DNA from: Bdellovibrionales bacterium
Lineage (GTDB): Bacteria > Bdellovibrionota > Bdellovibrionia > Bdellovibrionales > Bdellovibrionaceae
DNA: 62,244 nt
Direction: 5' to 3'
Assembly: GCA_005793345.1 (NCBI GenBank)
Contig: SXSU01000032.1
Span: 1-62,244, forward strand
Part shown: positions 26,042-35,930 of the stretch, in pieces
How the letters are laid out: the number at the start of each line of letters is the position of its first letter
How positions within the stretch are numbered: position 1 is the first letter of the stretch
Translations under genes and position numbers: made by a program
Notes under the pieces: generated by a model
Databases searched by the model: none
The model's input: only the letters and a program-made list of their open reading frames with translations
Told to the model about the DNA's origin: nothing

Positions 26042-28000
26042 CTACTTCAAAAGTTGAAAAACTAATACAGCTGCAACATAAGCGATGAGGTTAAATGACA
26101 CCAGTTGAAGCATGGCAAAGTTTTTATTATTGGTTTCTTTTAGCACAATAGCTGTAGTGGCCGTGCATTGAAGTGCAATCATAATAAAAATTATCAAAGC
26201 TACAACTGAAGCGAATGTAAACAAGGGAGTCCCATCATCATGAACAGCGTTCTCCATTGATGATAATAAATTCTGCTGAAGTGAATTCTCGTCGCTTGCA
26301 TTAAATATTACAGCGAGAGACGATGCAAAAACTTCACGCGCAGCAAATGCTGATATTAAACTTACACCAACCCTCCAGTCGGCTCCCATTGGTTTAAAGA
26401 TGGGTTCAATATTTTTTCCAAGTTGCCCCGCATAACTAGTGCTCAGTTTAACTGTATCTGATTCAGCATGGTAGTTTGGAAATGTTGTTGCTACCCAAAT
26501 TATAAGTGCAAATATAAATATGGGAGGACCTGCTCTTTTTACATAACTCATAGCTCGCGAACCAGTTTGCTGAAAAATAAATTTCCATTGTGGCATTCGA
26601 TAAAGTGGAAGCTCCATCATGAAAAAAGATTTTTTATCATTAGGAATAAATCCACTTATAATTCTTGCCGCAATTCCACTTAAAATTAGCGATCCAATAT
26701 AAATTGCCGTTAGTGCTAATCCACCTTTCCAGGGGGATTGATTTTTAAATAAAAAAGCAAGCAGTAAAGCATAAACTGGAAGCCGCGCTGAGCAAGTTAA
26801 TAAAGGAATAATAAAAATAGTAATGAGTCTGTCACGTAAGCTTCCAATATTACGCGCAGAAATTATGGCAGGAATTGCGCATGCAAAACCCGAAAGCATA
26901 GGAACAAAAGATCTACCCCCGAGGCCGATATATGACAATGGTTTATCTACGATAGTTGCTGCTCTTGCTAAATAACCTGAGCTCTCAAGAATACTTATAC
27001 CGAAAAATAAAATATAAATTTGAGGTACAAAAACAAGCACCGCCCCAAAGCTTGTGATAACTCCATTTCCAATAAAGTTTGAAAATAAATTATCGCCAAG
27101 TGCTTGTGTGGTATAGTTTGCGAATCCACTAAAAAAATTATCAATTAAATCCATAAAAGGTTGAGCCATCCAAAATATAGAAGAAAATAATAAAAGCATT
27201 ATAGTCAAAAAAGAAATAAGGCCAATTATTGGATGCAATAAAAATTTATCCCATTTACGAGTTGAATCTAATATAGAGTTTAATTTATTATTTCTACCAG
27301 GCGTTCGATAATTTTGTTCAAATGTTAGAACTGAATTTTCAATTTTTTTAAAATGAATTCGTCGTTGAGCACTCTCTAAAAAAGAATCAAGTTTGCTTTT
27401 TGAGGAGTCATGGTTAATCAATATCTTTAGAGTACCTTCTACGGCAACATCATTGTTAATTTTAGTTGGACTTATTGAGTTTTCACAGAGGTGGTTCACT
27501 AATTCCTGAATACCATGACCTTTGATTCCTTGAATAAGAAAAACACGGCAGCCAATGAGCTCTTCGAGTAATATTAAATTTAAATGGTATCCTGTTTTTA
27601 AAAGTAAATCAGGCATAGTTAGGGCAACAATAACTTCAAATCCAGATTGAATAAGTTGATCAGTAACAAGTAAATGTCTTGATAATTGAGTTGAATCAAC
27701 TACTGAAATTACTTTTTTAATTTTACCAAAAGTTGGATGGGTAAAAAGTGCTTTTTGGGTTACTTCCTCATCGGCGCTTTTTGGATTTAAAGAGTATGTA
27801 CCTGGGGTATCCATGATAATTATGCTATTTTTACACCACTTTGAAGCTATATTAGCAACAGAATATTCAACAGTAGCTCCTGGATAATTTACCGTTTTAA
27901 ATTTTGAATCAGTAAGTTGATTAAATAAGGTGGTTTTCCCAGTATTTGGAGATCCAACAAGTGCAACGATTACTTTTTGTTGATTTGAAGTTGAAGACAT
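26042..28000 (-). CDS. feoB: Ferrous iron transport protein B
   Basis: 652 aa. N-terminal G domain: G1 GSPNTGKT (16-23), G3 DTPG (64-67). The G4 position reads TMPD (128-131) where FeoB normally has NMxD, so the guanine-contacting Asn is replaced by Thr. The membrane part has two gate repeats (FVPMLSGFACAIPAIISARNI and LLTCSARLPVYALLLAFLF) and the C-terminal LQCTATTAIVLKETNNK motif. It imports Fe2+ across the inner membrane. It overlaps feoA by 31 bp. Confidence 0.94.
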   Translation of the reverse strand: MSSTSNQQKVIVALVGSPNTGKTTLFNQLTDSKFKTVNYPGATVEYSVANIASKWCKNSIIIMDTPGTYSLNPKSADEEVTQKALFTHPTFGKIKKVISVVDSTQLSRHLLVTDQLIQSGFEVIVALTMPDLLLKTGYHLNLILLEELIGCRVFLIQGIKGHGIQELVNHLCENSISPTKINNDVAVEGTLKILINHDSSKSKLDSFLESAQRRIHFKKIENSVLTFEQNYRTPGRNNKLNSILDSTRKWDKFLLHPIIGLISFLTIMLLLFSSIFWMAQPFMDLIDNFFSGFANYTTQALGDNLFSNFIGNGVITSFGAVLVFVPQIYILFFGISILESSGYLARAATIVDKPLSYIGLGGRSFVPMLSGFACAIPAIISARNIGSLRDRLITIFIIPLLTCSARLPVYALLLAFLFKNQSPWKGGLALTAIYIGSLILSGIAARIISGFIPNDKKSFFMMELPLYRMPQWKFIFQQTGSRAMSYVKRAGPPIFIFALIIWVATTFPNYHAESDTVKLSTSYAGQLGKNIEPIFKPMGADWRVGVSLISAFAAREVFASSLAVIFNASDENSLQQNLLSSMENAVHDDGTPLFTFASVVALIIFIMIALQCTATTAIVLKETNNKNFAMLQLVSFNLIAYVAAVLVFQLLK

Positions 28001-28242
28001 AAAGCCTCTTCCTTTCTTAATGCGAGCAAAGTGTTATCCCAGCGTATTATAATTGGGCCGGAGAAAGGTAAAAAGCCAATCACCTCGATCTGAGCCCCTG
28101 TGTGGAGACCCATATCAATCAGTCTTTCTATTAGTTGATGATCCCCAGTGAATTGTATCAGGGTGGATTGATCGCCCTTTTTTAGTTCTAATAAAGAAGT
28201 TGATTCCAAACAAATTACTCCAAATCTTTCAAAGTCGTGCAT
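27970..28242 (-). CDS. feoA: Ferrous iron transport protein A
   Basis: 90 aa SH3-like FeoA domain: LLELKKGDQSTLIQFTGDHQLIERLIDMGLHTGAQIEVIGFLPFSGPIIIRWDNTLLALRKEEA. FeoA modulates FeoB at the membrane. It precedes and overlaps feoB, giving a two-gene feoAB operon. I found no convincing Fur box upstream. Confidence 0.92.
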   Translation of the reverse strand: MHDFERFGVICLESTSLLELKKGDQSTLIQFTGDHQLIERLIDMGLHTGAQIEVIGFLPFSGPIIIRWDNTLLALRKEEALCLQLQINKK

Positions 28243-28542
28243 TGAATTTAACAGTATCTATAATTTACTGATAATTACACTTGATAGTCGATTTAACGTA
28301 TCTTTAATAAAAAGAATAGATTTAAGATTTAATATTATTAAAAAGAAAGCCAAATGAAAATACAAACTAAACTTTGCTTAGCTAGATGGTCTTTAATTGT
28401 GACTTAGGCAGCGAACTGCGTTGAATAATATTTGGGGAGATTGTCGCATTTTATAATCTCTAATTCTTCATTGAATAGTTTTTAACTAAATACTATGCTT
28501 GATCAAAAACTTAGTTTTGTAAGCTAAGAAAGGTAAATTAAA
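28243..28542. other. Intergenic region between divergent feoA and prlC with possible repeat remnants
   Basis: 300 bp. At 28353-28376 ATGAAAATACAAACTAAACT resembles one arm of hp3, and 28432-28460 (TTGGGGAGATTG...AATCTCT) resembles a broken hp2. The order and spacing are not conserved, so this may be an old, decayed copy of the compound repeat. Promoters for both flanking units must lie here. Confidence 0.35.
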
Positions 28543-30582
28543 ATGACTGCAGCAAACCCTTTATTATTGAAGTCCACACACAGAGATGAAGCAATTCCAT
28601 TTGGTCAAATCAAAACAGAGCACTTTCTTCCAGCTTTAAAAAAATCAATTGAAGATGCAAAAAAAAATATTTCTGCGATAAAATTAAATAAAGATGAACC
28701 TAATTTTGAAAATACAATCGAAGCACTGGAGTATTCCTCGGAAACCTTAGAGCATGTTTCAAGTATTTATTTTAATTTATTTAGTGCTGAGGCCAATGAA
28801 GAACTACAAGCTTTATCAAAAGAAATTTCTCCTATACTTGCCGAATTTCAAAGCGATGTTATTTTAGATTCAGAATTATTTGAAAAAATTAAAAAAGTAT
28901 ACGAACATAGAGGTTCTCTGCATCTTGCTAATGAAAAACTAAAATTACTTACCAAAACTTATAAAGATTTTGTCCGTAATGGATCATTACTTTCAACATC
29001 AGACAAAGAAAAATTGCGTAAAATAGATTTAGAGTTGTCTAATCTTGGTCCTTTATTTCAAGAAAATATTTTAAAGGCGACAAATAAATTTGAATTATGG
29101 ATCACGGATAAATCTGATTTAGATGGTTTACCAGAGGGATTTATTGAATCTTTAGCAATAGCTGCAAGTGAAAAAGGTCAAGAGGGTAAATGGCTTGTAA
29201 CATTACATTATCCAAGCTTTGCGCCTTTTATGCAATTTAGCACAAAAGCTCATTTGCGTGAAAAGCTTTATCGCGCTTATAACAGCAGATGTTTTGGGGA
29301 TGAATTTGATAATCAAGAAACTGTGATGAAAATGGTCCAGTTAAGACACGATCGCGCGCATTTGCTTGGATTTGCCAATCATGCTGATTTTGTTTTGCAA
29401 GAGCGTATGGCTCAAACGCAAGAGCAAGTTATAAATTTTTTAAATCGCCTTCTCAATGCTTCAAAAGTAACTGCTCTGAGTGAAGTTAATGATCTTAGAA
29501 AATTAAAAAAAGAAATTTACCCTAATGAAGAAATATATCCATGGGATTCAGCATACTATTCTGAAAAACTTAAGACTTTAAATTATAATTTTAATAGTGA
29601 AGAGCTGCGTCCCTATTTTAAATTGGAAAATGTTGCTCAAGGTGCTTTTGAACATGCGCGCTTACTCTATGGTTTAACATTTAAAAAAATTAATGACGTT
29701 GAAGTATTTCATCCCGATGTTCAAGCATATGAGGTTCATGATGGTGAGACCAATGAGTATATTGGTTTGTTTTATACAGACTTTTTCCCTCGCGAAACTA
29801 AAAAAGGTGGCGCGTGGGCAACAGAGTTTCGAGGTCAAGGGCATTACTCAGGCGAGTTACGACGTCCACATGTAATGATAGTTTGTAATTTCACTAAACC
29901 AACATCCACAAAACCTTCACTTTTAACTTTTGATGAAGTTAAAACTTTATTTCATGAGTTTGGTCATGCTTTACATATGTTGCTTTCTAAATGTCATTAC
30001 CGTTCTTTGGCTGGGGCAAATGTGTATTGGGATTTTGTAGAATTACCATCGCAAATCATGGAAAATTGGATTGAAGAAAAAGAAAGTTTAGATTTATTTG
30101 CACGTCATTACGAAACAAACGAAATAATGCCAGCTGATTTAATTCAAAAATTAAAAAAGTCTTCAAGATTTCAAGCTGGTCTCATGACAGTTAGACAACT
30201 TTCCTTTGGATTATTAGATTTAGCTTGGTATACCACTAACCCTGCAAATATTAAATCTGTAGCGGAGCTAGAAAATAAAGCCTTAGAAGCAACTCGATTG
30301 TTGCCGCCTGTTGAAGGTGTTAATGTGAGCTGCTCATTTAGTCATATTTTTGCAGGTGGGTATTCTGCTGGATATTACAGTTATAAATGGGCCGAAGTAT
30401 TAGATGCTGATGCTTTTGAATATTTCAAAGAAAAAGGTTTATTTAATCGTGATGTTGCTAAGTTATTCAGAGAGCATATTTTATCAAAAGGTGCATCAGA
30501 ACATCCAATGGAACTTTATAAAAAATTTAGAGGCAGAGAACCAGATGCAAATGCTTTATTGCGACGAGATGGCTTAGTTTAA
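28543..30582 (+). CDS. prlC: Oligopeptidase A (M3 family zinc metallopeptidase)
   Basis: 679 aa, the length of E. coli PrlC/OpdA. Zinc motif HEFGH at residues 471-475, with the third ligand Glu in VYWDFVELPSQIMENW. The N-terminal PFGQIKTEHFLPALKKSI is typical of the family. It is a cytosolic enzyme that degrades signal peptides and short peptides. The ATG is preceded by AGAAAGG. It is followed 1 bp later by nadK and then recN, so all three are probably one operon. Confidence 0.95.
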   Translation: MTAANPLLLKSTHRDEAIPFGQIKTEHFLPALKKSIEDAKKNISAIKLNKDEPNFENTIEALEYSSETLEHVSSIYFNLFSAEANEELQALSKEISPILAEFQSDVILDSELFEKIKKVYEHRGSLHLANEKLKLLTKTYKDFVRNGSLLSTSDKEKLRKIDLELSNLGPLFQENILKATNKFELWITDKSDLDGLPEGFIESLAIAASEKGQEGKWLVTLHYPSFAPFMQFSTKAHLREKLYRAYNSRCFGDEFDNQETVMKMVQLRHDRAHLLGFANHADFVLQERMAQTQEQVINFLNRLLNASKVTALSEVNDLRKLKKEIYPNEEIYPWDSAYYSEKLKTLNYNFNSEELRPYFKLENVAQGAFEHARLLYGLTFKKINDVEVFHPDVQAYEVHDGETNEYIGLFYTDFFPRETKKGGAWATEFRGQGHYSGELRRPHVMIVCNFTKPTSTKPSLLTFDEVKTLFHEFGHALHMLLSKCHYRSLAGANVYWDFVELPSQIMENWIEEKESLDLFARHYETNEIMPADLIQKLKKSSRFQAGLMTVRQLSFGLLDLAWYTTNPANIKSVAELENKALEATRLLPPVEGVNVSCSFSHIFAGGYSAGYYSYKWAEVLDADAFEYFKEKGLFNRDVAKLFREHILSKGASEHPMELYKKFRGREPDANALLRRDGLV

Positions 30583-30583
30583 A

Positions 30584-31519
30584 ATGCAAACTAATAAATT
30601 TAAACTTCCAGAATTTAAAAAATTACTCGCTAAACCAAATAGTGGGATTGCCATTGTTTATCGACCAGAAACTGAGGCCGCAATTAGTTCTGCAAATTTA
30701 CTAATTCAATGGCTCAAAAGTAAATCTCATAAAGTGTATACAGCGCCTGGACAGGCGCAACTGAAAGGGTCTATAGCATTAAAATCTTTTAACGAGGCTT
30801 TATCAAAAAATATTGGTCTTGTAGTAGTGCTTGGGGGAGATGGCACTTATTTGAGAGCAGTACGGATGCTAAAGGAAGTTCAAATTCCAATTTTAGGTGT
30901 TAATTTAGGTTCTTTAGGATTTTTAACAACAATACGAAGTGAAGATTTATTTTCAAAATTGGAAGCTACTTTAGAAGGTAAAGGCATTGAGTTATCTGCC
31001 CGAACTATGATGAGTCTTGAATGGTTAAATAAATCTAAAAGTTCGACCAATGTTAAAGTTATTAATAATTATTTATCGCTAAATGATATAGTAGTTGAGA
31101 GGGGGCCTTCAAGTCATTTAATAGATCTAAAATTAAATATGGAGAAACACTTCGTTTCAAATATTAAAGCCGATGCAATGGTTATTTCAAGCCCAACTGG
31201 AAGTACTGCATACAATTTAGCGGGTGGAGGGCCAATAGTTCATCCTGATGCAAAAGTTTTAACTGTAACACCTGTTGCTGCCCACAGTTTAACGAGCCGG
31301 CCTCTGATCTTTCCGGACACAACTCAGCTTGAACTATCATTACAAGGGCAATGTAAGTTGGCTCACATTATTGTAGATGGTGGCAAGGTGGGAGAACTTT
31401 TACCTGGACAATTGTTGCGAATAAAAAAACATCCATTGCCCCACTGGATGATTCAAGCAAAAGGTCACAACTATTATGAACTCTTAAGAGAAAAACTTAG
31501 CTTCGGAGAACGTAATTAA
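30584..31519 (+). CDS. nadK: NAD kinase
   Basis: 311 aa. GGDGT motif (residues 84-88, VVLGGDGTYLRAV) and the NAD-binding SSPTGSTAYNLAGGGPIVHP segment identify NadK, which phosphorylates NAD+ to NADP+. It carries a short insertion (LNKSKSSTNVKVINNYL) near residue 150. It lies 1 bp after prlC and 10 bp before recN; nadK-recN adjacency is common in Gram-negatives. Confidence 0.95.
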   Translation: MQTNKFKLPEFKKLLAKPNSGIAIVYRPETEAAISSANLLIQWLKSKSHKVYTAPGQAQLKGSIALKSFNEALSKNIGLVVVLGGDGTYLRAVRMLKEVQIPILGVNLGSLGFLTTIRSEDLFSKLEATLEGKGIELSARTMMSLEWLNKSKSSTNVKVINNYLSLNDIVVERGPSSHLIDLKLNMEKHFVSNIKADAMVISSPTGSTAYNLAGGGPIVHPDAKVLTVTPVAAHSLTSRPLIFPDTTQLELSLQGQCKLAHIIVDGGKVGELLPGQLLRIKKHPLPHWMIQAKGHNYYELLREKLSFGERN

Positions 31520-31529
31520 AGGATAGTTT

Positions 31530-33269
31530 ATGTTGATTGAGCTTAATGTTAGTCAATTTGCAATTATTGAAAATTTAAAAATTCAATTCCACAACGGCTT
31601 AAATATTTTAAGTGGTGAAACGGGTGCGGGCAAATCAGTTCTCTTAAAATCTTTGGCATTATTAATGGGTGGAAAATCTTCAAGTGATATGATTCGCACA
31701 GGGGCTCCTCAAGCGATTGTAGAGGGACAATTTGATTTATCACACCGAGAGGATATTCAAGAAAGACTAAGAGAGCTAGATATTCCGTTTGATGAAAAAA
31801 TATTAGTCGTAAGAAGAGTAATAGGCGCGAATGATAAAAATAAAATATATCTCAATGGAACCTTATCAACTGCAGCTTCCTTAAAAGAAATTGTAGCACC
31901 TATGATAGAAGTGACTGGACGAAATATACCACTCATAGAAATGACAGGTCAGCACGAAAATAAAAATTTACTCAATAAAAATTATCAACTTGATTTGTTA
32001 GACCATAGCGCGGGGATATGGAAACAAAGAAAAGAATTTGAAAAAAAATATTCAGATTGGAAGATGACTTTATCAGCCTTAGAAAAGAAAAAAGCGGAAC
32101 ATATTAATTCTGAACAAAAATTAGATTATTTAGTTTTTCAAAAAAATGAAATCGCGGGATTAGATCTATCACCCGGCGAAGAAGATGAATTAGAATTTAA
32201 AATAAAAAAATTAAAAAGTGTACGTAAATTAAATCAATTTATAGATAGCGCTGAAGATTCATTAATAAATTCAGAAGACTCAGCTCTGGCAAGGATATCA
32301 AAAGTCATTTCAAAATCTTCAGAAATTTTAATTTCCGAAGATGGTTTCACATCTAATATAGACGGAATTGCAAATGCTAAAATTTTAATTGAAGAATCAA
32401 TTTATTCAATGAGAAAGTACATTGATAAAATTTCAGATGAATTACCCGAGCTTGAAGCTCTAGAGACAAAATTAAACTTATTTCGAAAGCTGCAAAAAAA
32501 ATATGGGCCAACTGTAAGTGATATTCTTCAATCTTTAATTCAAATTGAAACCGAAATTTATAAAATTCAAAACCATGATACAGATGTTTTAAATCTAACA
32601 AAAAAAGAAAAAGAACTAGCTTTACAATTAAAAAAAATGGCAGAAGATTTACATGAGATCAGATCAAAAAATGCAGTAAAGTTAGAAAAGGCAGTTAATA
32701 AAGAATTAATAGATTTAAATATGAAGGGTTGCAAATTTAATGTGGCAATAACTAAAAATGTTGGGAATAACAGCCATGACATTAAAGACGGCTTTGCAAC
32801 TCAATTAAATTCAACCGGACTAAGTTTAGTTGAGTTTATGAGTCAAACTTCTCCAAGTGATCCTCCAAGACCACTCGCAAAGTTTGCTTCTGGAGGTGAG
32901 CTTAGTCGAATTTTATTGAGTTTAAAATGTGTAACAGGAACTTCTACAATACCAAGAACATATTTGTTTGATGAGGTTGATACAGGGGTAAGTGGAACAA
33001 CAGCGCAAAAAGTTGGTTCAAAGCTTAGACAAATTGCCCAAGGGCAACAGGTGGTTTGTGTAACCCATCTTCCGCAAGTTGCAGCTTATGCTGATCATCA
33101 TTATTTGATTCAAAAAAATCCAACCGCAAAAAATGCTGCCCTGATGAACGTAAAAGAATTAAAATCAAAAGAAAAAATCGAAGAGTTAGCGCGCTTAATT
33201 TCCGGTGAAAAAATAACATCAACAAGTTTAGCCCACGCTAAAGAACTTCTCAATCAATCCCAAGCTTAG
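31530..33269 (+). CDS. recN: DNA repair protein RecN
   Basis: 579 aa SMC-like ATPase. Walker A GETGAGKS (29-36), long coiled coil (about 165-385), signature FASGGELSRILLSLKC and Walker B TYLFDEVDTGVSG. RecN acts at double-strand breaks in recombination repair. AAAGGA precedes the ATG. The 3' end faces the VapC gene 29 bp away. Confidence 0.95.
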   Translation: MLIELNVSQFAIIENLKIQFHNGLNILSGETGAGKSVLLKSLALLMGGKSSSDMIRTGAPQAIVEGQFDLSHREDIQERLRELDIPFDEKILVVRRVIGANDKNKIYLNGTLSTAASLKEIVAPMIEVTGRNIPLIEMTGQHENKNLLNKNYQLDLLDHSAGIWKQRKEFEKKYSDWKMTLSALEKKKAEHINSEQKLDYLVFQKNEIAGLDLSPGEEDELEFKIKKLKSVRKLNQFIDSAEDSLINSEDSALARISKVISKSSEILISEDGFTSNIDGIANAKILIEESIYSMRKYIDKISDELPELEALETKLNLFRKLQKKYGPTVSDILQSLIQIETEIYKIQNHDTDVLNLTKKEKELALQLKKMAEDLHEIRSKNAVKLEKAVNKELIDLNMKGCKFNVAITKNVGNNSHDIKDGFATQLNSTGLSLVEFMSQTSPSDPPRPLAKFASGGELSRILLSLKCVTGTSTIPRTYLFDEVDTGVSGTTAQKVGSKLRQIAQGQQVVCVTHLPQVAAYADHHYLIQKNPTAKNAALMNVKELKSKEKIEELARLISGEKITSTSLAHAKELLNQSQA

Positions 33270-33298
33270 GTTGGGGGAGCCCATAATAAAAGTTTAAT

Positions 33299-33694
33299 TT
33301 ACCACACTTCAACTTTAAGACCAGGAATTCGAATAAACTCTCTATGATTTCGAGTTATAACAGTATAATTATTTGCAAGAGCAATGCTTGAAATGAGTAA
33401 ATCAGCTTCGCCAATAGGTTGACCTAGTTTTTCTAAAATTGCTCGATTAACTCCGTAATACTCTGCTGAATTATCATCAAAGGGAACGCTAGAAAAATGC
33501 GCGAAAAATTTACTTAAAAGAAGAAGATTTTTATCTACACTTTGACTCTTTCTAGCTCCAAATATAAGTTCAGCCTTTACAATACTACATAAGAAAAAAT
33601 CATCAGGAGCATGTTCTTGCATTTTTTTTACTAAATTAAGGTCATTATTTTTTAATAATGCTATACAAATATTAGTATCTAATAAATGTTTCAA
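33299..33694 (-). CDS. vapC: VapC-type PIN-domain toxin
   Basis: 131 aa. PIN ribonuclease residues: Asp6 (LLDTNICI), Glu42 (VKAELIFG), Asp98 (GEADLLISS) and the C-terminal VITRNHREF with Asn where the fourth acid may sit, as in many of this subfamily. It is predicted to cleave RNA and to be neutralised by the upstream antitoxin. It overlaps the antitoxin gene by 4 bp (ATGA). Confidence 0.92.
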   Translation of the reverse strand: MKHLLDTNICIALLKNNDLNLVKKMQEHAPDDFFLCSIVKAELIFGARKSQSVDKNLLLLSKFFAHFSSVPFDDNSAEYYGVNRAILEKLGQPIGEADLLISSIALANNYTVITRNHREFIRIPGLKVEVW

Positions 33695-33915
33695 AACTCA
33701 TCCCTTTGCTGAGGATTCGGTCTTTTAATTTCTGGAAACTCCCCATGCCATTGACCAACAACTGACTTGAAAAAATTAGCATTCCATTTCTTTTGTGGGA
33801 ATTTAGATTTAACTAGCTCTGCAAGAAATGCAGATATTGACTTGCCTTCTTTTTTCGCTGCGGATTTTATTTGTTCTTCAATTTCATCGGGAACATAAAA
33901 ATTTAATTGAGACAT
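33691..33915 (-). CDS. vapB: Ribbon-helix-helix antitoxin of the VapC partner
   Basis: 74 aa. The N-terminal SQLNFYVPDEIEEQIKSAAKKEGKSISAFLAELV is a ribbon-helix-helix DNA-binding domain; the C-terminal NANFFKSVVGQWHGEFPEIKRP is the kind of flexible segment that wraps the toxin. GGAGG lies five bases before the ATG. It presumably represses its own promoter through the palindrome at 33939-33957. Confidence 0.9.
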   Translation of the reverse strand: MSQLNFYVPDEIEEQIKSAAKKEGKSISAFLAELVKSKFPQKKWNANFFKSVVGQWHGEFPEIKRPNPQQRDEF

Positions 33916-33938
33916 TGAAACCTCCAGTGACTTAATAT

Positions 33939-33968
33939 AAGTATACTTGATATACTTGGAAGTGTCAA
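33939..33968 (-). promoter_or_regulatory. vapBC promoter with overlapping operator palindrome
   Basis: On the minus strand TTGACA (plus 33963-33968) and TATACT (plus 33940-33945) are separated by exactly 17 bp: a near-consensus sigma70 promoter 24 bp upstream of the antitoxin ATG. A perfect inverted repeat AAGTATA-N5-TATACTT (33939-33957) covers the -10 box and part of the spacer, as expected for autorepression by the ribbon-helix-helix antitoxin. Confidence 0.88.
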
Positions 33969-34164
33969 ATTTTTAGTACTACTTGTTTTTGAAAACAAAT
34001 CAACAGGTTATCCAATTTTTTAAGCATTCAATTGGAAAAAAACACCCTCAATATTGTTAAATTGAAACTAAACTAAACTTGTTGGATCATTTTTATTAAG
34101 TTAATATCAAATAATCACAAAGCAATTTGTTTGCGTTGTGGCTTCCTATAAGTTGTAAAAAATT

Positions 34165-35289
34165 ATGCTAACTAATAAAAATGATTCAAACTATAAAGTT
34201 ATTAAAATATTTACTGTCGGTGATGAATATCTCAATGAAGTTATTTGGTATATAGAAAAGGCTCGCTTCTCAATTGAAATAGAAAGTTATATATTTGAAA
34301 ATTGCGAAGCATCAGCTGTACTCTTTAAAGCTCTAGATAAAGCTGTTCATCGAGGGGTAGTTGTGCGTTTAATGGTGGATGGTTTTGGGAGCATGACCAG
34401 TATTAGTCAGCTAATGAACATTACAAATGAAATTAAAATCCAATTTAAAGTTTATCATCCCATGTATTATTGGCCACGAGTATTTAAATGGAATAAGCGA
34501 AATCACCGTAAAATATTTTTAATTGATGATCAGATTGCATTTTTAGGAAGTTATAATGTTTCTAAAGTTCACTTTAGTTTTAATAATGAAAATCCATGGC
34601 AAGATTTAGGAATTCTAATACAAGGCGACTCAGTAAAAGAAATAAAAAAATCGTTTAATCATTTATGGGAATCTAAAAGAGTAAAATATAAAAATTTAAT
34701 TACACCAAAAATTTTTAAATTTTCAAAAAAGATACAATATTTAATTAGAAATAAACCAATTCGAATTAACACCCATTGGTACTTAAGACTTTTCTATTGG
34801 TTGGATTTATTAAGAAGAATTAGATTTGCAGAAAATAGAATTTATATAATGAATGCATATTTTATTCCCCATCGAACATTTCTAAAAAATTTGATAAAGG
34901 CCTCTCAACGAGGAGTCGAAGTTGTGCTAGTACTTCCTGACAAAACCGATGTGCCAATTGTGAAATGGGCCACACCAATTTTATACAAACGATTATTAAA
35001 AGAAAACATTAAAATATTTGAATACTCTCGTGCTATTCTACATACTAAATCACTGATTATTGATGATTGGGCGATTATAGGTTCCCATAATTTAAATCAT
35101 CGAAGTTTAATTCATGACTTAGAATGTGAAGCAGTCGTTTCTGCAAAAGATAAGCTGCTTGATCTATTAAATTTCTTTAAAATTCTAAGAAACGAATCTG
35201 ACGAAGTAAAAAAAGAAAATCTTAAACGTTTAAGTTTATTAGCCTGGTTGAAGTACAGATTTGCTCTTTTGTTTAAATATTTTATTTAA
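34165..35289 (+). CDS. Phospholipase D family protein, cardiolipin synthase ClsB-like
   Basis: 374 aa. Two HKD motifs: NHRKIFLIDDQIAFLGSYN (first half) and LHTKSLIIDDWAIIGSHNLNHRS (second half), separated by about 170 residues. There is no N-terminal pair of membrane helices, so it resembles ClsB/ClsC rather than ClsA. Likely reaction: transfer of a phosphatidyl group to make cardiolipin. The C-terminus is hydrophobic and basic. A 36-bp gap separates it from the next gene on the same strand. Confidence 0.88.
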   Translation: MLTNKNDSNYKVIKIFTVGDEYLNEVIWYIEKARFSIEIESYIFENCEASAVLFKALDKAVHRGVVVRLMVDGFGSMTSISQLMNITNEIKIQFKVYHPMYYWPRVFKWNKRNHRKIFLIDDQIAFLGSYNVSKVHFSFNNENPWQDLGILIQGDSVKEIKKSFNHLWESKRVKYKNLITPKIFKFSKKIQYLIRNKPIRINTHWYLRLFYWLDLLRRIRFAENRIYIMNAYFIPHRTFLKNLIKASQRGVEVVLVLPDKTDVPIVKWATPILYKRLLKENIKIFEYSRAILHTKSLIIDDWAIIGSHNLNHRSLIHDLECEAVVSAKDKLLDLLNFFKILRNESDEVKKENLKRLSLLAWLKYRFALLFKYFI

Positions 35290-35354
35290 TTTGAAAAAAA
35301 TAGAGCTTTAACTTTTTTAAATAAATGCAATACTATCGACCTCGGGGGTTTAAT

Positions 35355-35930
35355 ATGCTCAGCAATCAAGTTTTTAAAGAAGAAAAATCAAGATATAGAG
35401 AAGAAAACGGTGTTTTATGTATAGATCTATTTTTAACGAGCATATATCAACTCTTTGATCGTCGTGATCCTTCACCCTTTAGAGAAAAAGATTTAGATGA
35501 AGACTTCATAAAATTTTTGATTATTTGTATTCGAGAAATTGGAAATAATAAGGCGAAAATAGTTTTAAAAATGCCAGAGCATAACCCGGTATACCTAAAG
35601 GCACATGACATTGAAGAAGCAATTAATAATTTTTTTTCATTCGAAGTAAAAACAGTTCAGGAAGAATTAAAAGTTTTATTTAAAGAAGGACGATGGGCCC
35701 TGTTTATGGGTTTAATATTTTTAATATCATGTCATGTTTTAATTTATTTAGTTTTAGAGGGGCATGATCAATTATTTATGGGAGCAACCAAAGAGGGCCT
35801 AACAGTCCTTGGTTGGGTCGCCTTTTGGAAGCCAATGAATATTTTTTTATATGAGTGGTGGCCTTATTTGGATAAAATTAAAATGTTAACAAAATTAAAA
35901 ACCATAAAAGTTGAAATCATAACAGATTAA
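35355..35930 (+). CDS. Membrane protein of unknown function
   Basis: 191 aa from the ATG at 35355, preceded by CGGGGG (an earlier ATG at 35325 has none). The soluble N-terminal 110 residues carry the conspicuous string LFDRRDPSPFREKDLDEDF and a KIVLKMPEH segment. Two hydrophobic helices follow (ALFMGLIFLISCHVLIYLVL and GLTVLGWVAFWKPMNIFLYEWW). I recognise the N-terminal pattern as recurrent in bacterial proteins of unknown function but cannot name a family. It abuts maiA tail to tail with no gap. Confidence 0.6.
   Translation: MLSNQVFKEEKSRYREENGVLCIDLFLTSIYQLFDRRDPSPFREKDLDEDFIKFLIICIREIGNNKAKIVLKMPEHNPVYLKAHDIEEAINNFFSFEVKTVQEELKVLFKEGRWALFMGLIFLISCHVLIYLVLEGHDQLFMGATKEGLTVLGWVAFWKPMNIFLYEWWPYLDKIKMLTKLKTIKVEIITD

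Noticed and set aside
28243-28320. Fur box upstream of feoAB
   Set aside because: GATAAT-like pieces occur (near 28268) but do not form the spaced inverted pattern of a Fur site in this AT-rich background.
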